Source: Streptomyces iranensis
Lineage (GTDB): Bacteria; Actinomycetota; Actinomycetes; Streptomycetales; Streptomycetaceae
NCBI RefSeq assembly: GCF_017874715.1
Contig: NZ_JAGGLR010000004.1
Span: 248,001 to 312,000 of the forward strand
Length of the DNA stretch: 64,000 nt
Direction: 5' to 3'
In this document: one piece after another, positions 18,765-27,861 of the stretch
Numbering within the stretch: the stretch's first letter is position 1
Layout of the letters: the number at the start of each line of letters is the position of its first letter
The notes under the pieces: model-generated
Told to the model about the DNA's origin: nothing
What the model saw: only the letters and a program-made list of their open reading frames with translations
Databases searched by the model: none
Translations under genes and position numbers: made by a program

Positions 18765-19892
18765 GTGACCGACGCCCCGCCCACCCCACGCCGTACCGCG
18801 CTGGACGCGCGGCACCGCGCGCTCGGCGCCACCATGACCGACTTCGCCGGCTGGGACATGCCGCTGCGCTACGGCAGCGAGCGCGACGAGCACACCGCGG
18901 TGCGCACCCGCGCCGGGCTCTTCGACCTCTCCCACATGGGTGAGATCTCTCTCATCGGTCCGCAGGCCGGGGACGCCCTGGACCACGCGCTGGTCGGCCG
19001 GCTGTCCGCGCTCGCCGTGGGCCGCGCCCGCTACACCATGATCTGCGACGACGAGGGCGGCATCCTGGACGACCTGATCGTCTACCGCCTCGGGGACGAG
19101 GAGTTCCTGGTCGTGGCCAACGCCGCCAACGCCCAGGTGGTGCTGGACGCGCTGACCGGGCGGGCCGGCGGTTTCGAGGCGACCGTAAGGGACGACCGCG
19201 ACGCCTACGCGCTGCTCGCCGTCCAGGGGCCCGAGTCCGCGGGGATCCTGAAGCGCCTGACCGACGCCGACCTGGACGGGCTGAAGTACTACGCCGGGCT
19301 GCCGGGCACCGTCGCGGGCGTCTCCGCCATGATCGCCCGCACCGGCTACACGGGCGAGGACGGCTTCGAGCTGTTCCTGGCGCCGGACGACGCCGAGCGG
19401 GTGTGGGAGGCGCTGACCGAGGCCGGGGCCCCGGCGGGCCTGGTGCCCTGCGGTCTCTCCTGCCGGGACACTCTGCGTCTCGAGGCGGGGATGCCGCTGT
19501 ACGGGCATGAGCTGACCACCGACACCACCCCCTTCGACGCGGGGCTCGGCCGGGTGGTGAAGTTCGACAAGCCGGGCGGCTTCGTCGGCCGCGAGGCCCT
19601 GGAGGCCGCGTCCCACCAGGCGGACACCGTCACCCCGCGCACCCTGGTCGGCCTGATCGCTTCAGGCCGCCGGGTGCCGCGCGCCGGATACGCCGTGGTG
19701 GCCGCCGACGGCGCATCGATCGGCCAGGTCACCTCGGGCGCGCCCTCGCCGACGCTGGGCAGGCCGATCGCGATGGCGTACGTGGACCCGGAGTACGCGA
19801 AGCCCGGCACCGAGGGGGTCTTCGTGGACATCCGCGGTGCCCGGGAGCCGTACGAGGTCGTGGCGCTCCCCTTCTACAAGCGCGAGCGCTGA
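18765..19892 (+). CDS. gcvT: Aminomethyltransferase (glycine cleavage T protein)
   Basis: Transfers the methylene group from aminomethyl-lipoyl GcvH to tetrahydrofolate and releases ammonia. The 375-aa protein begins with a GTG and shows the family core: [44 protein letters not shown] and [18 protein letters not shown]. First gene after the riboswitch, followed by gcvH, glyA and sdaA. The P protein (gcvP) is not in this operon, which is usual in Streptomyces. Confidence 0.96.
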   Translation: MTDAPPTPRRTALDARHRALGATMTDFAGWDMPLRYGSERDEHTAVRTRAGLFDLSHMGEISLIGPQAGDALDHALVGRLSALAVGRARYTMICDDEGGILDDLIVYRLGDEEFLVVANAANAQVVLDALTGRAGGFEATVRDDRDAYALLAVQGPESAGILKRLTDADLDGLKYYAGLPGTVAGVSAMIARTGYTGEDGFELFLAPDDAERVWEALTEAGAPAGLVPCGLSCRDTLRLEAGMPLYGHELTTDTTPFDAGLGRVVKFDKPGGFVGREALEAASHQADTVTPRTLVGLIASGRRVPRAGYAVVAADGASIGQVTSGAPSPTLGRPIAMAYVDPEYAKPGTEGVFVDIRGAREPYEVVALPFYKRER

Positions 19893-19914
19893 GCTTCTCC
19901 GGGCGCGAGCGCTG

Positions 19915-20002
19915 AGCATGTCCACGCGCACACGGAACCCCGAGACAGCCCTGACCGTAGCCCGCGGCCGGGGACAGCATGTCCACGCGCGCACGGAACC
20001 CC
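19915..20002. repeat. Direct repeats between gcvT and gcvH
   Basis: A unit of about 27 bp reading CAGCATGTCCACGCGC then (A/G)CACGGAACCCC occurs at 19914-19941 and 19976-20002 with one or two differences. Shorter echoes of GCGCGAGCGCTGAGC from the end of gcvT sit beside it. The 247-bp gap has no credible gene and looks like decayed tandem duplication of the gcvT 3' end. Confidence 0.65.
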
Positions 20003-20139
20003 GGCCCATCGCTGAGCCTCTCCGAGCACGAGCGGGCCCCGGCCCATCGCGTCCCCTCGGCGTCGTATCCCTCGGCGCCGCATCCCACCAGCTAAGACCC
20101 GTTTCCCAAGCACTCCCCCGTATCCAGGAGAATCGGACC

Positions 20140-20520
20140 ATGAGCAACCCCCAGCAGCTGCGGTACAGCAAGGAGCACGAGTGGCTGTCGGCCGCCGGCG
20201 ATGACGGCGTGTCGACGATCGGCATCACCGAATTCGCGGCCAACGCGCTCGGCGACGTCGTCTATGTCCAGCTCCCGGACGTCGGCTCCACGGTCTCCGC
20301 CGGTGACACCTGCGGTGAGCTGGAGTCCACCAAGTCGGTCAGCGACCTGTACACGCCGGTCTCCGGTGAGGTCACCGAGATCAACGAGGACGTGGTGAAC
20401 GATCCGGCGCTGGTGAATTCCGCCCCCTTCGAGGGCGGCTGGCTGTTCAAGGTGCGGGTGACGAGCGAGCCGGAGGACCTGCTCTCCGCCGACGAGTACA
20501 CCGCCTTCGCCGAAAACTGA
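20140..20520 (+). CDS. gcvH: Glycine cleavage system H protein
   Basis: Lipoyl carrier of the glycine cleavage system, 126 aa. It has [20 protein letters not shown] at the start and the lipoylation site in [11 protein letters not shown] (K65). The start is the ATG at 20140, 9 nt after CCAGGAG. The reading that extends back to 19837 is a shadow of the repeat-rich gap. Cytoplasmic, working with GcvT, GcvP and lipoamide dehydrogenase. Confidence 0.96.
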   Translation: MSNPQQLRYSKEHEWLSAAGDDGVSTIGITEFAANALGDVVYVQLPDVGSTVSAGDTCGELESTKSVSDLYTPVSGEVTEINEDVVNDPALVNSAPFEGGWLFKVRVTSEPEDLLSADEYTAFAEN

Positions 20521-20546
20521 CCCTCCTTATTCGATCGGGACCCTCG

Positions 20547-21827
20547 ATGTCGCTTCTCAACAGCTCCCTGCACGAGCTCGACCCGGACGTCGCCGCTGCT
20601 GTCGACGCCGAACTCCACCGCCAGCAGTCCACCCTGGAGATGATCGCCTCGGAGAACTTCGCTCCGTCGGCGGTCATGGAGGCCCAGGGCTCGGTCCTGA
20701 CCAACAAATACGCCGAGGGCTACCCCGGCCGCCGCTACTACGGCGGCTGTGAATACGTCGACGTGGTCGAGCAGATCGCCATCGACCGGGTGAAGGAGCT
20801 CTTCGGCGCCGAGGCGGCGAACGTCCAGCCGCACTCGGGCGCCCAGGCCAACGCCGCCGCGATGTTCGCCCTGCTCTCCCCCGGCGACACCATCCTGGGG
20901 CTGAACCTGGCACACGGCGGCCATCTGACCCACGGCATGAAGATCAACTTCTCCGGCAAGCTCTACAACGTGGTGCCCTACCACGTGGACGCCGAGACCG
21001 GTCTGGTCGACATGGACGAGGTCGAGCGGCTGGCCAAGGAGCACCGCCCCAAGCTGGTGATCGCGGGCTGGTCGGCGTACCCGCGCCAGCTGGACTTCGC
21101 CGCCTTCCGCCGGATCGCGGACGAGGTCGGCGCGTACCTGATGGTCGACATGGCCCACTTCGCGGGTCTGGTGGCGGCCGGGCTGCACCCCTCGCCCGTA
21201 CCGCACGCCCATGTGGTGACCACCACCACCCACAAGACCCTGGGCGGTCCGCGCGGTGGCGTGATCCTCTCCACCGCCGACCTGGCCAAGAAGATCAACT
21301 CGGCGGTCTTCCCGGGCCAGCAGGGCGGTCCGCTGGAGCATGTGGTCGCGGCGAAGGCGGTGTCCTTCAAGGTGGCGGCGAGCTCGGCGTTCAAGGAGCG
21401 TCAGGAGCGCACGCTGGAGGGCGCCAGGATCCTCGCCGAGCGCCTGAGCCAGGACGATGTGCGGGAGGTGGGCGTCGCCGTCCTCTCCGGCGGCACCGAT
21501 GTCCATCTGGTCCTGGTCGATCTGCGCGACTCCGAGCTGGACGGGCGGCAGGCCGAGGACCGGCTGCACGAGGTCGGCATCACGGTCAACCGCAACGCGA
21601 TCCCGAACGACCCGCGGCCCCCGATGGTCACCTCGGGTCTGCGGATCGGCACCCCGGCGCTGGCCACGCGCGGCTTCACCACGGAGGACTTCCGCGAGGT
21701 CGCCGACGTGATCGCGGAGACGCTGAAGGCGCCCTCTCCCTTCGGGGCGGCCGACGCGGACGCGCTGAAGGCCCGGGTCACCGCCCTGGCCGACAAGCAC
21801 CCGCTGTACGCGCACCTGTCCAAGTAA
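20547..21827 (+). CDS. glyA: Serine hydroxymethyltransferase
   Basis: PLP enzyme interconverting serine plus tetrahydrofolate with glycine plus methylene-tetrahydrofolate. 426 aa, normal length. Motifs include [36 protein letters not shown] and the PLP-lysine region [16 protein letters not shown]. It lies 26 bp after gcvH in the riboswitch operon, coupling glycine breakdown to serine and one-carbon supply. Confidence 0.96.
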   Translation: MSLLNSSLHELDPDVAAAVDAELHRQQSTLEMIASENFAPSAVMEAQGSVLTNKYAEGYPGRRYYGGCEYVDVVEQIAIDRVKELFGAEAANVQPHSGAQANAAAMFALLSPGDTILGLNLAHGGHLTHGMKINFSGKLYNVVPYHVDAETGLVDMDEVERLAKEHRPKLVIAGWSAYPRQLDFAAFRRIADEVGAYLMVDMAHFAGLVAAGLHPSPVPHAHVVTTTTHKTLGGPRGGVILSTADLAKKINSAVFPGQQGGPLEHVVAAKAVSFKVAASSAFKERQERTLEGARILAERLSQDDVREVGVAVLSGGTDVHLVLVDLRDSELDGRQAEDRLHEVGITVNRNAIPNDPRPPMVTSGLRIGTPALATRGFTTEDFREVADVIAETLKAPSPFGAADADALKARVTALADKHPLYAHLSK

Positions 21828-21964
21828 CCCGGGCACGGGGGCGCGTCCGCCCGGCGCGCCCCCACCGCACCATCCGCACCGACCCCGCACCACCCCATGC
21901 ACGGCCCGCGCGCTTCCCCGGCGGGCACACGCTTCCCCCGGCGTGCAGACGAAGGAGTCTCCCG

Positions 21965-23347
21965 GTGGCCATTTCCGTATTCGACCTCTTCTCGATCGGC
22001 ATCGGCCCGTCCAGTTCGCACACCGTGGGCCCGATGCGGGCCGCGCGGATGTTCGTCCGCCGGCTGAAGAACGAGGGTCTGCTGGCCCACACCGCGTCCG
22101 TCCGCGCCGAGCTCTTCGGCTCCCTGGGCGCCACCGGTCATGGCCACGGCACCCCGAAGGCCGTACTGCTGGGCCTGGAGGGCAACTCCCCGCGCACCGT
22201 CGACGTCGATACGGCCGACGGCGAGGTGGAGCGCATCCGCACCACCAAGCGGCTGCGGCTGCTCGGCGCCGAGATCGGCCCCGGCCACGAGATCGACTTC
22301 GACGACTCGGCCCAGCTGATCCTGCACCGCCGCCGCTCGCTGCCGTACCACGCCAACGGCATGACGCTGTGCGCGTACGACGCGGAGGGCCATCCGCTGC
22401 TGGAGAAGACGTACTACTCGGTCGGCGGCGGCTTCGTGGTGGACGAGGACGCGGTCGGCGAGGACCGCATCAAGCTCGACGACACCGTCCTCACCCACCC
22501 CTTCCGCACCGGTGACGAGCTGCTGCGGCTCTCCCAGGAGACGGGCCTGTCCATCTCGGCCCTGATGCTGGAGAACGAGAAGGCGTGGCGCACGGAGCAG
22601 GAGATCCGGACCGGGCTGCTGGAGATCTGGCAGGTCATGGAGGCATGCGTGGCCCGCGGCATGTCCCAGGAGGGCATTCTGCCCGGCGGCCTCAAGGTCC
22701 GCCGCCGCGCCGCCACCGCCGCCCGCGCCCTGCGCTCCGAGGGCGACCCGGGCGCCCGTGCCATGGAGTGGATCACCCTCTACGCCATGGCGGTCAACGA
22801 GGAGAACGCGGCGGGCGGCCGCGTGGTCACCGCCCCCACCAACGGTGCGGCGGGCATCATCCCCGCCGTCCTGCACTACTACACCCGGTTCGTCCCGGGC
22901 GCCGACGAGGAGGGCGTCATCCGCTTCCTCCTCGCCGCGGGCGCCATCGGCATGCTCTTCAAGGAGAACGCCTCGATCTCCGGCGCCGAGGTCGGCTGCC
23001 AGGGCGAGGTCGGCTCCGCCTGCTCGATGGCCGCCGGCGGCCTCGCCGAGGTCCTCGGCGGCTCCCCGGAGCAGGTGGAGAACGCCGCCGAGATCGGCAT
23101 GGAACACAACCTCGGCCTCACCTGCGACCCCGTCGGCGGGCTGGTCCAGATCCCCTGCATCGAGCGCAACGGCATGGCCTCGGTCAAGGCGGTCACCGCC
23201 GCGAGGATGGCCCTGCGCGGCGACGGCCGCCACCATGTCTCGCTCGACAAGGTCATCAAGACGATGAAGCAGACGGGCGCGGATATGAAGGTCAAGTACA
23301 AGGAGACGGCGCGGGGCGGGCTCGCGGTGAACGTCATCGAGTGCTAG
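21965..23347 (+). CDS. sdaA: L-serine ammonia-lyase (single-chain, Fe-S type)
   Basis: Deaminates serine to pyruvate. The 460-aa protein (GTG start, AAGGAG just upstream) has the beta domain ([21 protein letters not shown]) and the alpha domain with cluster cysteines ([20 protein letters not shown] and [19 protein letters not shown]). Last gene of the glycine operon. Its final 64 bp before the stop are repeated exactly at 54666-54729. The reading frame is intact with a TAG stop, but the native downstream sequence now lies 31 kb away, beyond the island. Confidence 0.95.
   Translation: MAISVFDLFSIGIGPSSSHTVGPMRAARMFVRRLKNEGLLAHTASVRAELFGSLGATGHGHGTPKAVLLGLEGNSPRTVDVDTADGEVERIRTTKRLRLLGAEIGPGHEIDFDDSAQLILHRRRSLPYHANGMTLCAYDAEGHPLLEKTYYSVGGGFVVDEDAVGEDRIKLDDTVLTHPFRTGDELLRLSQETGLSISALMLENEKAWRTEQEIRTGLLEIWQVMEACVARGMSQEGILPGGLKVRRRAATAARALRSEGDPGARAMEWITLYAMAVNEENAAGGRVVTAPTNGAAGIIPAVLHYYTRFVPGADEEGVIRFLLAAGAIGMLFKENASISGAEVGCQGEVGSACSMAAGGLAEVLGGSPEQVENAAEIGMEHNLGLTCDPVGGLVQIPCIERNGMASVKAVTAARMALRGDGRHHVSLDKVIKTMKQTGADMKVKYKETARGGLAVNVIEC
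23282..23345. repeat. Left 64-bp direct repeat (putative attL) = sdaA 3' end
   Basis: It starts GATATGAAGGTCAAGTACAA and ends CATCGAGTGCT. It is identical over 64 bp to 54666-54729. Immediately outside, the bases differ on both sides, so the repeat boundaries are sharp. It encodes [21 protein letters not shown] of serine ammonia-lyase. Confidence 0.9.
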
Positions 23348-23416
23348 GGAAATGGGCTCTGACCAGCGTGTTTGTTTCTTTCAGCGCTGTCGGGGCCTTC
23401 CCTGTTTACGTAGCGG

Positions 23417-23448
23417 AAAGTCCCTGAAAAGTCCCTGGGGAAATCCCC
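23417..23448. repeat. Arm-like short repeats just inside the left junction
   Basis: AAAGTCCCTG occurs twice in tandem (23417-23426, 23428-23437), followed at once by the inverted GGGGAAATCCCC (23437-23448). Short direct repeats beside a core site are typical of tyrosine-integrase arm sites. That role is inferred from position only. The inverted part could also be a weak terminator for sdaA. Confidence 0.4.
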
Positions 23449-23579
23449 TCAAGACGGGCGTCTGACCTGGAAGTTCGTGGTACTCACATGGGCAGCACGT
23501 AGTGATAGTTGCCCGCGCCGACCGCGGCTTCGCGGGTCCGGACCACGAACCCTCAAGACGATCAGAAGCGCGGCTGCTG

Positions 23580-23820
23580 CCCAGGCGCGAGATCTTCCTG
23601 CGGGTTCTCCGGGCCGCGCAAAGTAACGGCCAGGTCCACGAGGACGCCGATCTGGAGCAGGCGGTGAGCGCTGTCGGGGGCGTGTTACGCCGACCACCTC
23701 GCCGGTCGGCCCACGGACGCCGAACGGGCCGCCCACGTGATCGACTCCGTTCTCCAGGGAATCGCGGACCAGCCCCACGACGACAGCGCTACTGGCCGTG
23801 GCGCCTCGCCGAACAGCTGA
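23580..23820 (+). pseudogene. Remnant of a TetR-family regulator (C-terminal domain, frameshifted)
   Basis: One frame gives LLPRREIFLRVLRAAQSNGQ, then VHEDADLEQAV. After a frame change near 23671-23685 another gives YADHLAGRPTDAERAAHVID, then SVLQGIADQP. Together they read as the C-terminal half of a TetR-type regulator. No helix-turn-helix part is visible upstream. The following 23821-24000 holds no recognisable gene. Confidence 0.6.
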
Positions 23821-24003
23821 TCACGAAGTGGGCGCGGGCCTCCTCAACACCGGGCCGCGTGGCCGCCGCGCCGCCAGCACATATCGCGGTCCCGCTAAGC
23901 GCAACCCGTGTTGCAGAGCCCAAAGGCGTCCGCGCTCCCCTGGTCGCCACCGGTGGCACTCCAGTCCCGGACAGCGACCCCGATTTCCTGCCTGCAGCCG
24001 GGT

Positions 24004-24030
24004 TGTCACCCCGCGGTGCGCGGGGTGACA
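24004..24030 (-). terminator. Hairpin terminator of the MBL-fold gene
   Basis: TGTCACCCCGCG (24004-24015) and CGCGGGGTGACA (24019-24030) are perfect 12-bp arms around a 3-nt loop, 80 bp past the stop of the minus-strand hydrolase gene. Confidence 0.8.
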
Positions 24031-24110
24031 GACCGGGGGCAAAACTCCCGAGTCAGGATACCGGGATTGCCGGATCTGCCGCAGTAGACACTGGGCTGTG
24101 GAGAGAGGTC

Positions 24111-25010
24111 TCACTCCCCGGGCACAGGCACAAACCGATAGGCCCGTCCTTCGTCACGCACCCTGCCAGCGACGGGAGCGTCGAAGTGGCTGCCAAAGAG
24201 GACGGTGTCACTTTTGGCCAACTCGGCGAAGAGATTCTGGCGCGTACGAGTGGCCTGCGCCGGGTCCACGTCGGCGGTGGCGCACATGTCGGTCTGGGCG
24301 AACTGGACCGGGTGGTGGAGGCAGTCGGCGGAGATCACCGCGGAGTGCCCGGCGCTGTCGAGCCGGACCATTACCTGGCCAGGCGTGTGGCCGGGCGCCG
24401 GCAGCAGCCGGACGCCGGGGGCGATCTCAGTGCCGGCTTCCGGGACATCGGTGGGGGACAGTTGTCCGGTCCCCCGCAGTGGGTCGATGGAGTCGGCGAA
24501 CATCTCGCGCTCGTCGTCCTTCAGCTCGCGATCGGCCCAGTACCCGTGCTCGGCCTGTGCGCACACGTAACGCGCGTTGACGAACGTGGGCACCCATGTG
24601 TCACCGACCAGGCGGGTGTTCCAGCCGACGTGGTCCTGGTGCAGATGGGTGTTGACCACCACGTTCACGTTCTCGGGTGTGAAGCCGACAGCCGCCAGCC
24701 GATCCAGGAAGGGGGTACTCAGGTGGTCCCAGGCAGGGAAGGGTCGGCTCTTGCCGTTTCCGACGCCACTGTCGACGAGGATCCGTGCGTCGCCGAGCTC
24801 GACGGCGAAAGCATGCACCGATCCGAGGAGTTGCCCGTCGTCGTCCACGTACGACGGTCGCAGCCAGGCCGATTCGGCGACCACGTCCGGCGTTGCACGG
24901 GGGAGGAGCCATCGCCCGAACCCCCGCAGAGGAATCTCCTCGATTCGGTGCACCGTCATCTCGCCGATTTGCCAGCTCGCGCTCTCGGACATCTTCTGTG
25001 GAGTCGTCAT
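24111..25010 (-). CDS. MBL-fold metallo-hydrolase
   Basis: A 299-aa metallo-beta-lactamase-fold enzyme. The dinuclear metal signature is THLHQDHVGWN, with later ligands in PAPGHTPGQV and ISADCLHHP and a C-terminal FGSHFDAP. The overall pattern (SVHAFAVELGDARILVDSG) matches the quorum-lactonase/hydrolase branch. As the leftmost intact gene of the cluster it could hydrolyse a polyketide thioester or lactone, since MBL-fold thioesterases are known in aromatic polyketide pathways, or it could be unrelated. Divergent from the aminotransferase-like gene; the 249-bp gap between them should hold both promoters. Confidence 0.85.
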   Translation of the reverse strand: MTTPQKMSESASWQIGEMTVHRIEEIPLRGFGRWLLPRATPDVVAESAWLRPSYVDDDGQLLGSVHAFAVELGDARILVDSGVGNGKSRPFPAWDHLSTPFLDRLAAVGFTPENVNVVVNTHLHQDHVGWNTRLVGDTWVPTFVNARYVCAQAEHGYWADRELKDDEREMFADSIDPLRGTGQLSPTDVPEAGTEIAPGVRLLPAPGHTPGQVMVRLDSAGHSAVISADCLHHPVQFAQTDMCATADVDPAQATRTRQNLFAELAKSDTVLFGSHFDAPVAGRVRDEGRAYRFVPVPGE

Positions 25011-25259
25011 GTCGGTGAAGTTACGTTCCAGAGCTGGTAGTTGGATGAAGAGGTGCTGGCGGATCCGCTGAGGGCACAGGTCAGCGGCTCGCGCACGCTG
25101 CTGGCGTACTCAGGGGCAGTGACAGCAGAATGCCCGGAATCATGGCCTGCCGCTGAACCGGACAAGTCACTGTCAGCGCTTTGTCAACGGTCCTTGGCAC
25201 GATGCCGCCATGACAGGTTGTGTACCTGGTCACAGATGCGTTCTCACAGGAGCTCTGCG

Positions 25260-26318
25260 ATGACGGGACCAGAACCTCGGCTGCGGGCCGTCCTGAACAC
25301 CCTGTCCTCTCGCCCGCGGGCGATGACGGACAGCATCTACCGTGCCCACGCCAACGAATGCCCCTACCCTCCGGTCCGCGCGGTGATCGAGTCCGTGAAC
25401 GAGGCGGGAGCCGCGATGAACCGATACCCGGACGACCGGTGTTCCGAGCTTGTCCGCGCCATTGCGGAGGACCTGCTCGTCCCCACAGCGCATGTCGCGG
25501 TCGGGCCGGGGAGTACCGCGATCGTTCAGCAGCTACTGCTGGCCACGGTAGAACACGGCGATGAAGTCGTCTTCTCCTGGCCGTCGTTCGAGCGGTATCC
25601 GACGCTGAGCGCGGTCGCTGGGGCCCGACCGGTGAGCGTACCGCTCCGAGGGCCCGACCAGGATCTGAGGGGGCTTGCCGAAGCAGTGACGGCCCGCACT
25701 CGGCTGATCTTCATCGGCAACCCCAATGACCCTACGGGTACCAGTGTGGACCGGCGCGACCTCGACGTCTTCCTGGAACGTGTGCCCAGCGACGTCCTCG
25801 TCATACTCGACGAGGAGTACCAGGAGTCCACCGACGCTCCGAGCGGCCCTGACGGCGTACGACTGCACCTTGAACGGCCCAATGTGGCGGTGGTCCGCTC
25901 CTTCTCGCACGCGAACGGGCTGGCGGGTCTGCGGGTCGGCTTCGCGATCGCCCGTCCAGCGGTGGCCCGCGCAGTACGCAGGACAGGTCTGCCGTACGCG
26001 GTGGACGTCATGGCACAGGCGGCGGCGCTCGCGTCACTGCGGGCCAAGGCCGAGGTGTCAGAACGGGTGCTCGCGCTGCGGCGGGAACGGGACCGGGTGG
26101 CGGGGTTCCTGCGGGCCAGAGGCTGGCGGATCCCCGCTGCCGGCGGGAACTTCCTATGGCTGCCGCTCGGCGACCGATCCGCAGAGTTCCGGCGGGCCTG
26201 CGCCGATCTCGGTGTGGCCGTCCATGAGGTGCACCGGACGGGGGTGCGCGTCACCATCCGCGAGGTGGAGGCGAACAACCTGGTTCTATTCGTGGCTTCC
26301 CGCTTCTCCGCAGCGTGA
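25260..26318 (+). CDS. HisC-like class I/II aminotransferase homologue lacking the PLP lysine
   Basis: A 352-aa fold-type I PLP-enzyme homologue of the histidinol-phosphate aminotransferase group. Conserved features are GPGSTAIVQQLL, FIGNPNDPTGT, LDEEYQE and the C-terminal VRVTIREVEANN. At the Schiff-base position, where the family reads SK(A/T)xxLAGLRxG, this protein reads SFSHANGLAGLRVGF. The codon is CAC at 25908-25910 (H217), so the catalytic lysine is replaced by histidine. It therefore cannot make the usual internal aldimine. I chose the ATG at 25260 (ACAGGAG 6 nt upstream) over readings beginning at 25041. Role in the cluster unknown. Confidence 0.82.
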   Translation: MTGPEPRLRAVLNTLSSRPRAMTDSIYRAHANECPYPPVRAVIESVNEAGAAMNRYPDDRCSELVRAIAEDLLVPTAHVAVGPGSTAIVQQLLLATVEHGDEVVFSWPSFERYPTLSAVAGARPVSVPLRGPDQDLRGLAEAVTARTRLIFIGNPNDPTGTSVDRRDLDVFLERVPSDVLVILDEEYQESTDAPSGPDGVRLHLERPNVAVVRSFSHANGLAGLRVGFAIARPAVARAVRRTGLPYAVDVMAQAAALASLRAKAEVSERVLALRRERDRVAGFLRARGWRIPAAGGNFLWLPLGDRSAEFRRACADLGVAVHEVHRTGVRVTIREVEANNLVLFVASRFSAA

Positions 26319-26426
26319 TCGCGACCTGTCCTCACTGTTCCACGAGCGTGCCTTCAGACCGGCACGAAAGCCTCTCCCGAGCGGGCCGGACGACCGGCAC
26401 CCCATCGAGGAAGAGGGGAAGGCACG

Positions 26427-27680
26427 ATGCCGAACGAGGAACCACTCAGCGAGGAATGGGACGTCATCGTCGTCGGCGGAGGACCGGCCGGCGCCTCGAC
26501 GGCCGGGCTGCTCGCCCAACGGGGACACAGGGTCCTGGTCCTGGAACGGGAGAAGTTCCCGCGCTACCACATTGGGGAGTCCCTGATCACGGGCTGCGTC
26601 GGAGTGCTGGAGGAACTCGGCGTCAGGGAACGGGTCGAGGCCCTCGGTTTCGTCAAGAAGTTCGGCGGCAGCCTGGTCTGGGGGCGCGATGGCCGGTGGC
26701 AGTTCAAGTTCACCGAGGGCGAACCGGAGTTCCCCAACGCATACAACGTGCGCCGGGCGGACTTCGACGCCCTCATCCTGACCCGGGCCCGCGAGCTGGG
26801 GGCCGAGGTGCGGGAGGAGGTGACGGTCAGGAAGCCGCTCGTCGAGGACGAGCGGGTCGTCGGGGTCGCCTATGCCGAGCGGGGCGGCGCCGAGTGCCGG
26901 GTCAGGGCCCGGTTCGTCATCGACTGCTCCGGGCAGGCCCGGGTTCTCGGGCGGGAAATGACCCAGGTCGAGTTCCACGAGGATCTGCGCAACGTGGCCG
27001 TGTGGAGCTACTTCCAGAACGGCCTCCCCCTGACCGGCGACGAGGCCGGGAACATATTCATCGAGCACGTCCCCGGGGGTTGGTTCTGGTATATCCCGAT
27101 GTACGACAGCACCCACAGCGTGGGCTACGTCACCGCTGCCGAGGACGCGTCCGCGACGGGGCTCGGCCTCCCGGAGCTGCTGGAAACGAAGCTCAAGGAG
27201 TCCACCCATCTGCGGCAGATGCTGGAGAACGGCACCCGGGTGAGCGCGTACCGCAGCGCCCGGGACTGGTCCTACGCCTGCGATCGCATGGCCGGGCCGG
27301 GCTGGATGCTCGCCGGTGACGCCGCCGCGTTCGTGGATCCGCTCTTCTCCACCGGTGTGACGCTGGCCATGCTGGCCGCCGGCGCTGCGGCCAAGGCGGT
27401 CGACTGCGTTCTGTGTGATCCCGCACGGGAGGCCGCTGTAGGCGAGCGGTACGAGCGCTCGTACCGAGAGTTCTTGGAGAGCATCCTGTCTTTCGTCCGG
27501 TTCTTCTACAACGCGGGCCTGGATCGCGAGGAGTACTACAAGTACGCACAGGCCCTGGTGGACCCGGGGAAGCTCTTCTTCCCACGCAAGGACTTCGTGA
27601 CCCTGATCTCCGGCCTCAACTCACTACGCCCGATCTTCGACCTGGACACCGACAACCTGAGCAGCTCGGTCATCGCGTAG
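26427..27680 (+). CDS. FAD-dependent halogenase (phenol/carrier-bound substrate type)
   Basis: A 417-aa flavin-dependent halogenase. The FAD motif is VVGGGPAGASTAGLLAQRG, followed by FPRYHIGESLITG and FVKKFGGSLVWG, which fits the region of the active-site lysine. GGWFWYIP matches the halogenase WxWxIP signature. The C-terminal part (GDAAAFVDPLFSTGVTLAML) is also typical. Reduced FAD must come from a separate flavin reductase, not seen here. It predicts chlorination of an aromatic ring of the polyketide. Electron-transfer reductases share the fold, but the WFWYIP signature argues for halogenation. Confidence 0.85.
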   Translation: MPNEEPLSEEWDVIVVGGGPAGASTAGLLAQRGHRVLVLEREKFPRYHIGESLITGCVGVLEELGVRERVEALGFVKKFGGSLVWGRDGRWQFKFTEGEPEFPNAYNVRRADFDALILTRARELGAEVREEVTVRKPLVEDERVVGVAYAERGGAECRVRARFVIDCSGQARVLGREMTQVEFHEDLRNVAVWSYFQNGLPLTGDEAGNIFIEHVPGGWFWYIPMYDSTHSVGYVTAAEDASATGLGLPELLETKLKESTHLRQMLENGTRVSAYRSARDWSYACDRMAGPGWMLAGDAAAFVDPLFSTGVTLAMLAAGAAAKAVDCVLCDPAREAAVGERYERSYREFLESILSFVRFFYNAGLDREEYYKYAQALVDPGKLFFPRKDFVTLISGLNSLRPIFDLDTDNLSSSVIA

Positions 27681-27724
27681 TCCGCGCGCCGATCCCGCGC
27701 GGCCGAGCACGCCACGGAACAGCC

Positions 27725-27763
27725 GCAGTCCGGCCCTGGCTCCTCGCTCCAGGGCCGGACTGC
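27725..27763 (+). terminator. Hairpin terminator of the halogenase gene
   Basis: GCAGTCCGGCCCTGG (27725-27739) pairs perfectly with CCAGGGCCGGACTGC (27749-27763) around a 9-nt loop, 45 bp after the halogenase stop. It insulates the pump gene and its operators. Confidence 0.85.
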
Positions 27764-27779
27764 CACACCCACCCAATCC

Positions 27780-27833
27780 CTAGCATTGCAAGAGAAACCC
27801 TACCACTGCTAGCCTTTCCTCTAGCGATGCTAG
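27780..27833. promoter_or_regulatory. Three operator-like CTAGC palindromes upstream of the MFS pump
   Basis: Three 13-bp sites start at 27780 (CTAGCATTGCAAG), 27800 (CTACCACTGCTAG) and 27821 (CTAGCGATGCTAG, perfect arms). They are spaced 20 and 21 bp, about two helical turns. The last ends 28 bp before the pump ATG. The same palindrome recurs at the TetR gene and both SARP genes, so it is most likely the TetR operator. Confidence 0.65.
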
Positions 27834-27861
27834 TCCCGCTGGAACGGAAGGCTGAAGATCA

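Noticed and set aside
23502..25040. Long plus-strand frame spanning the left island edge
   Set aside because: Its first part is the TetR remnant in one frame and the rest is antisense to the MBL-fold gene; not a single gene.
26427..27680. Geranylgeranyl-reductase-like annotation for the FAD protein
   Set aside because: The fold is shared, but the GWFWYIP signature and the cluster setting favour a halogenase.
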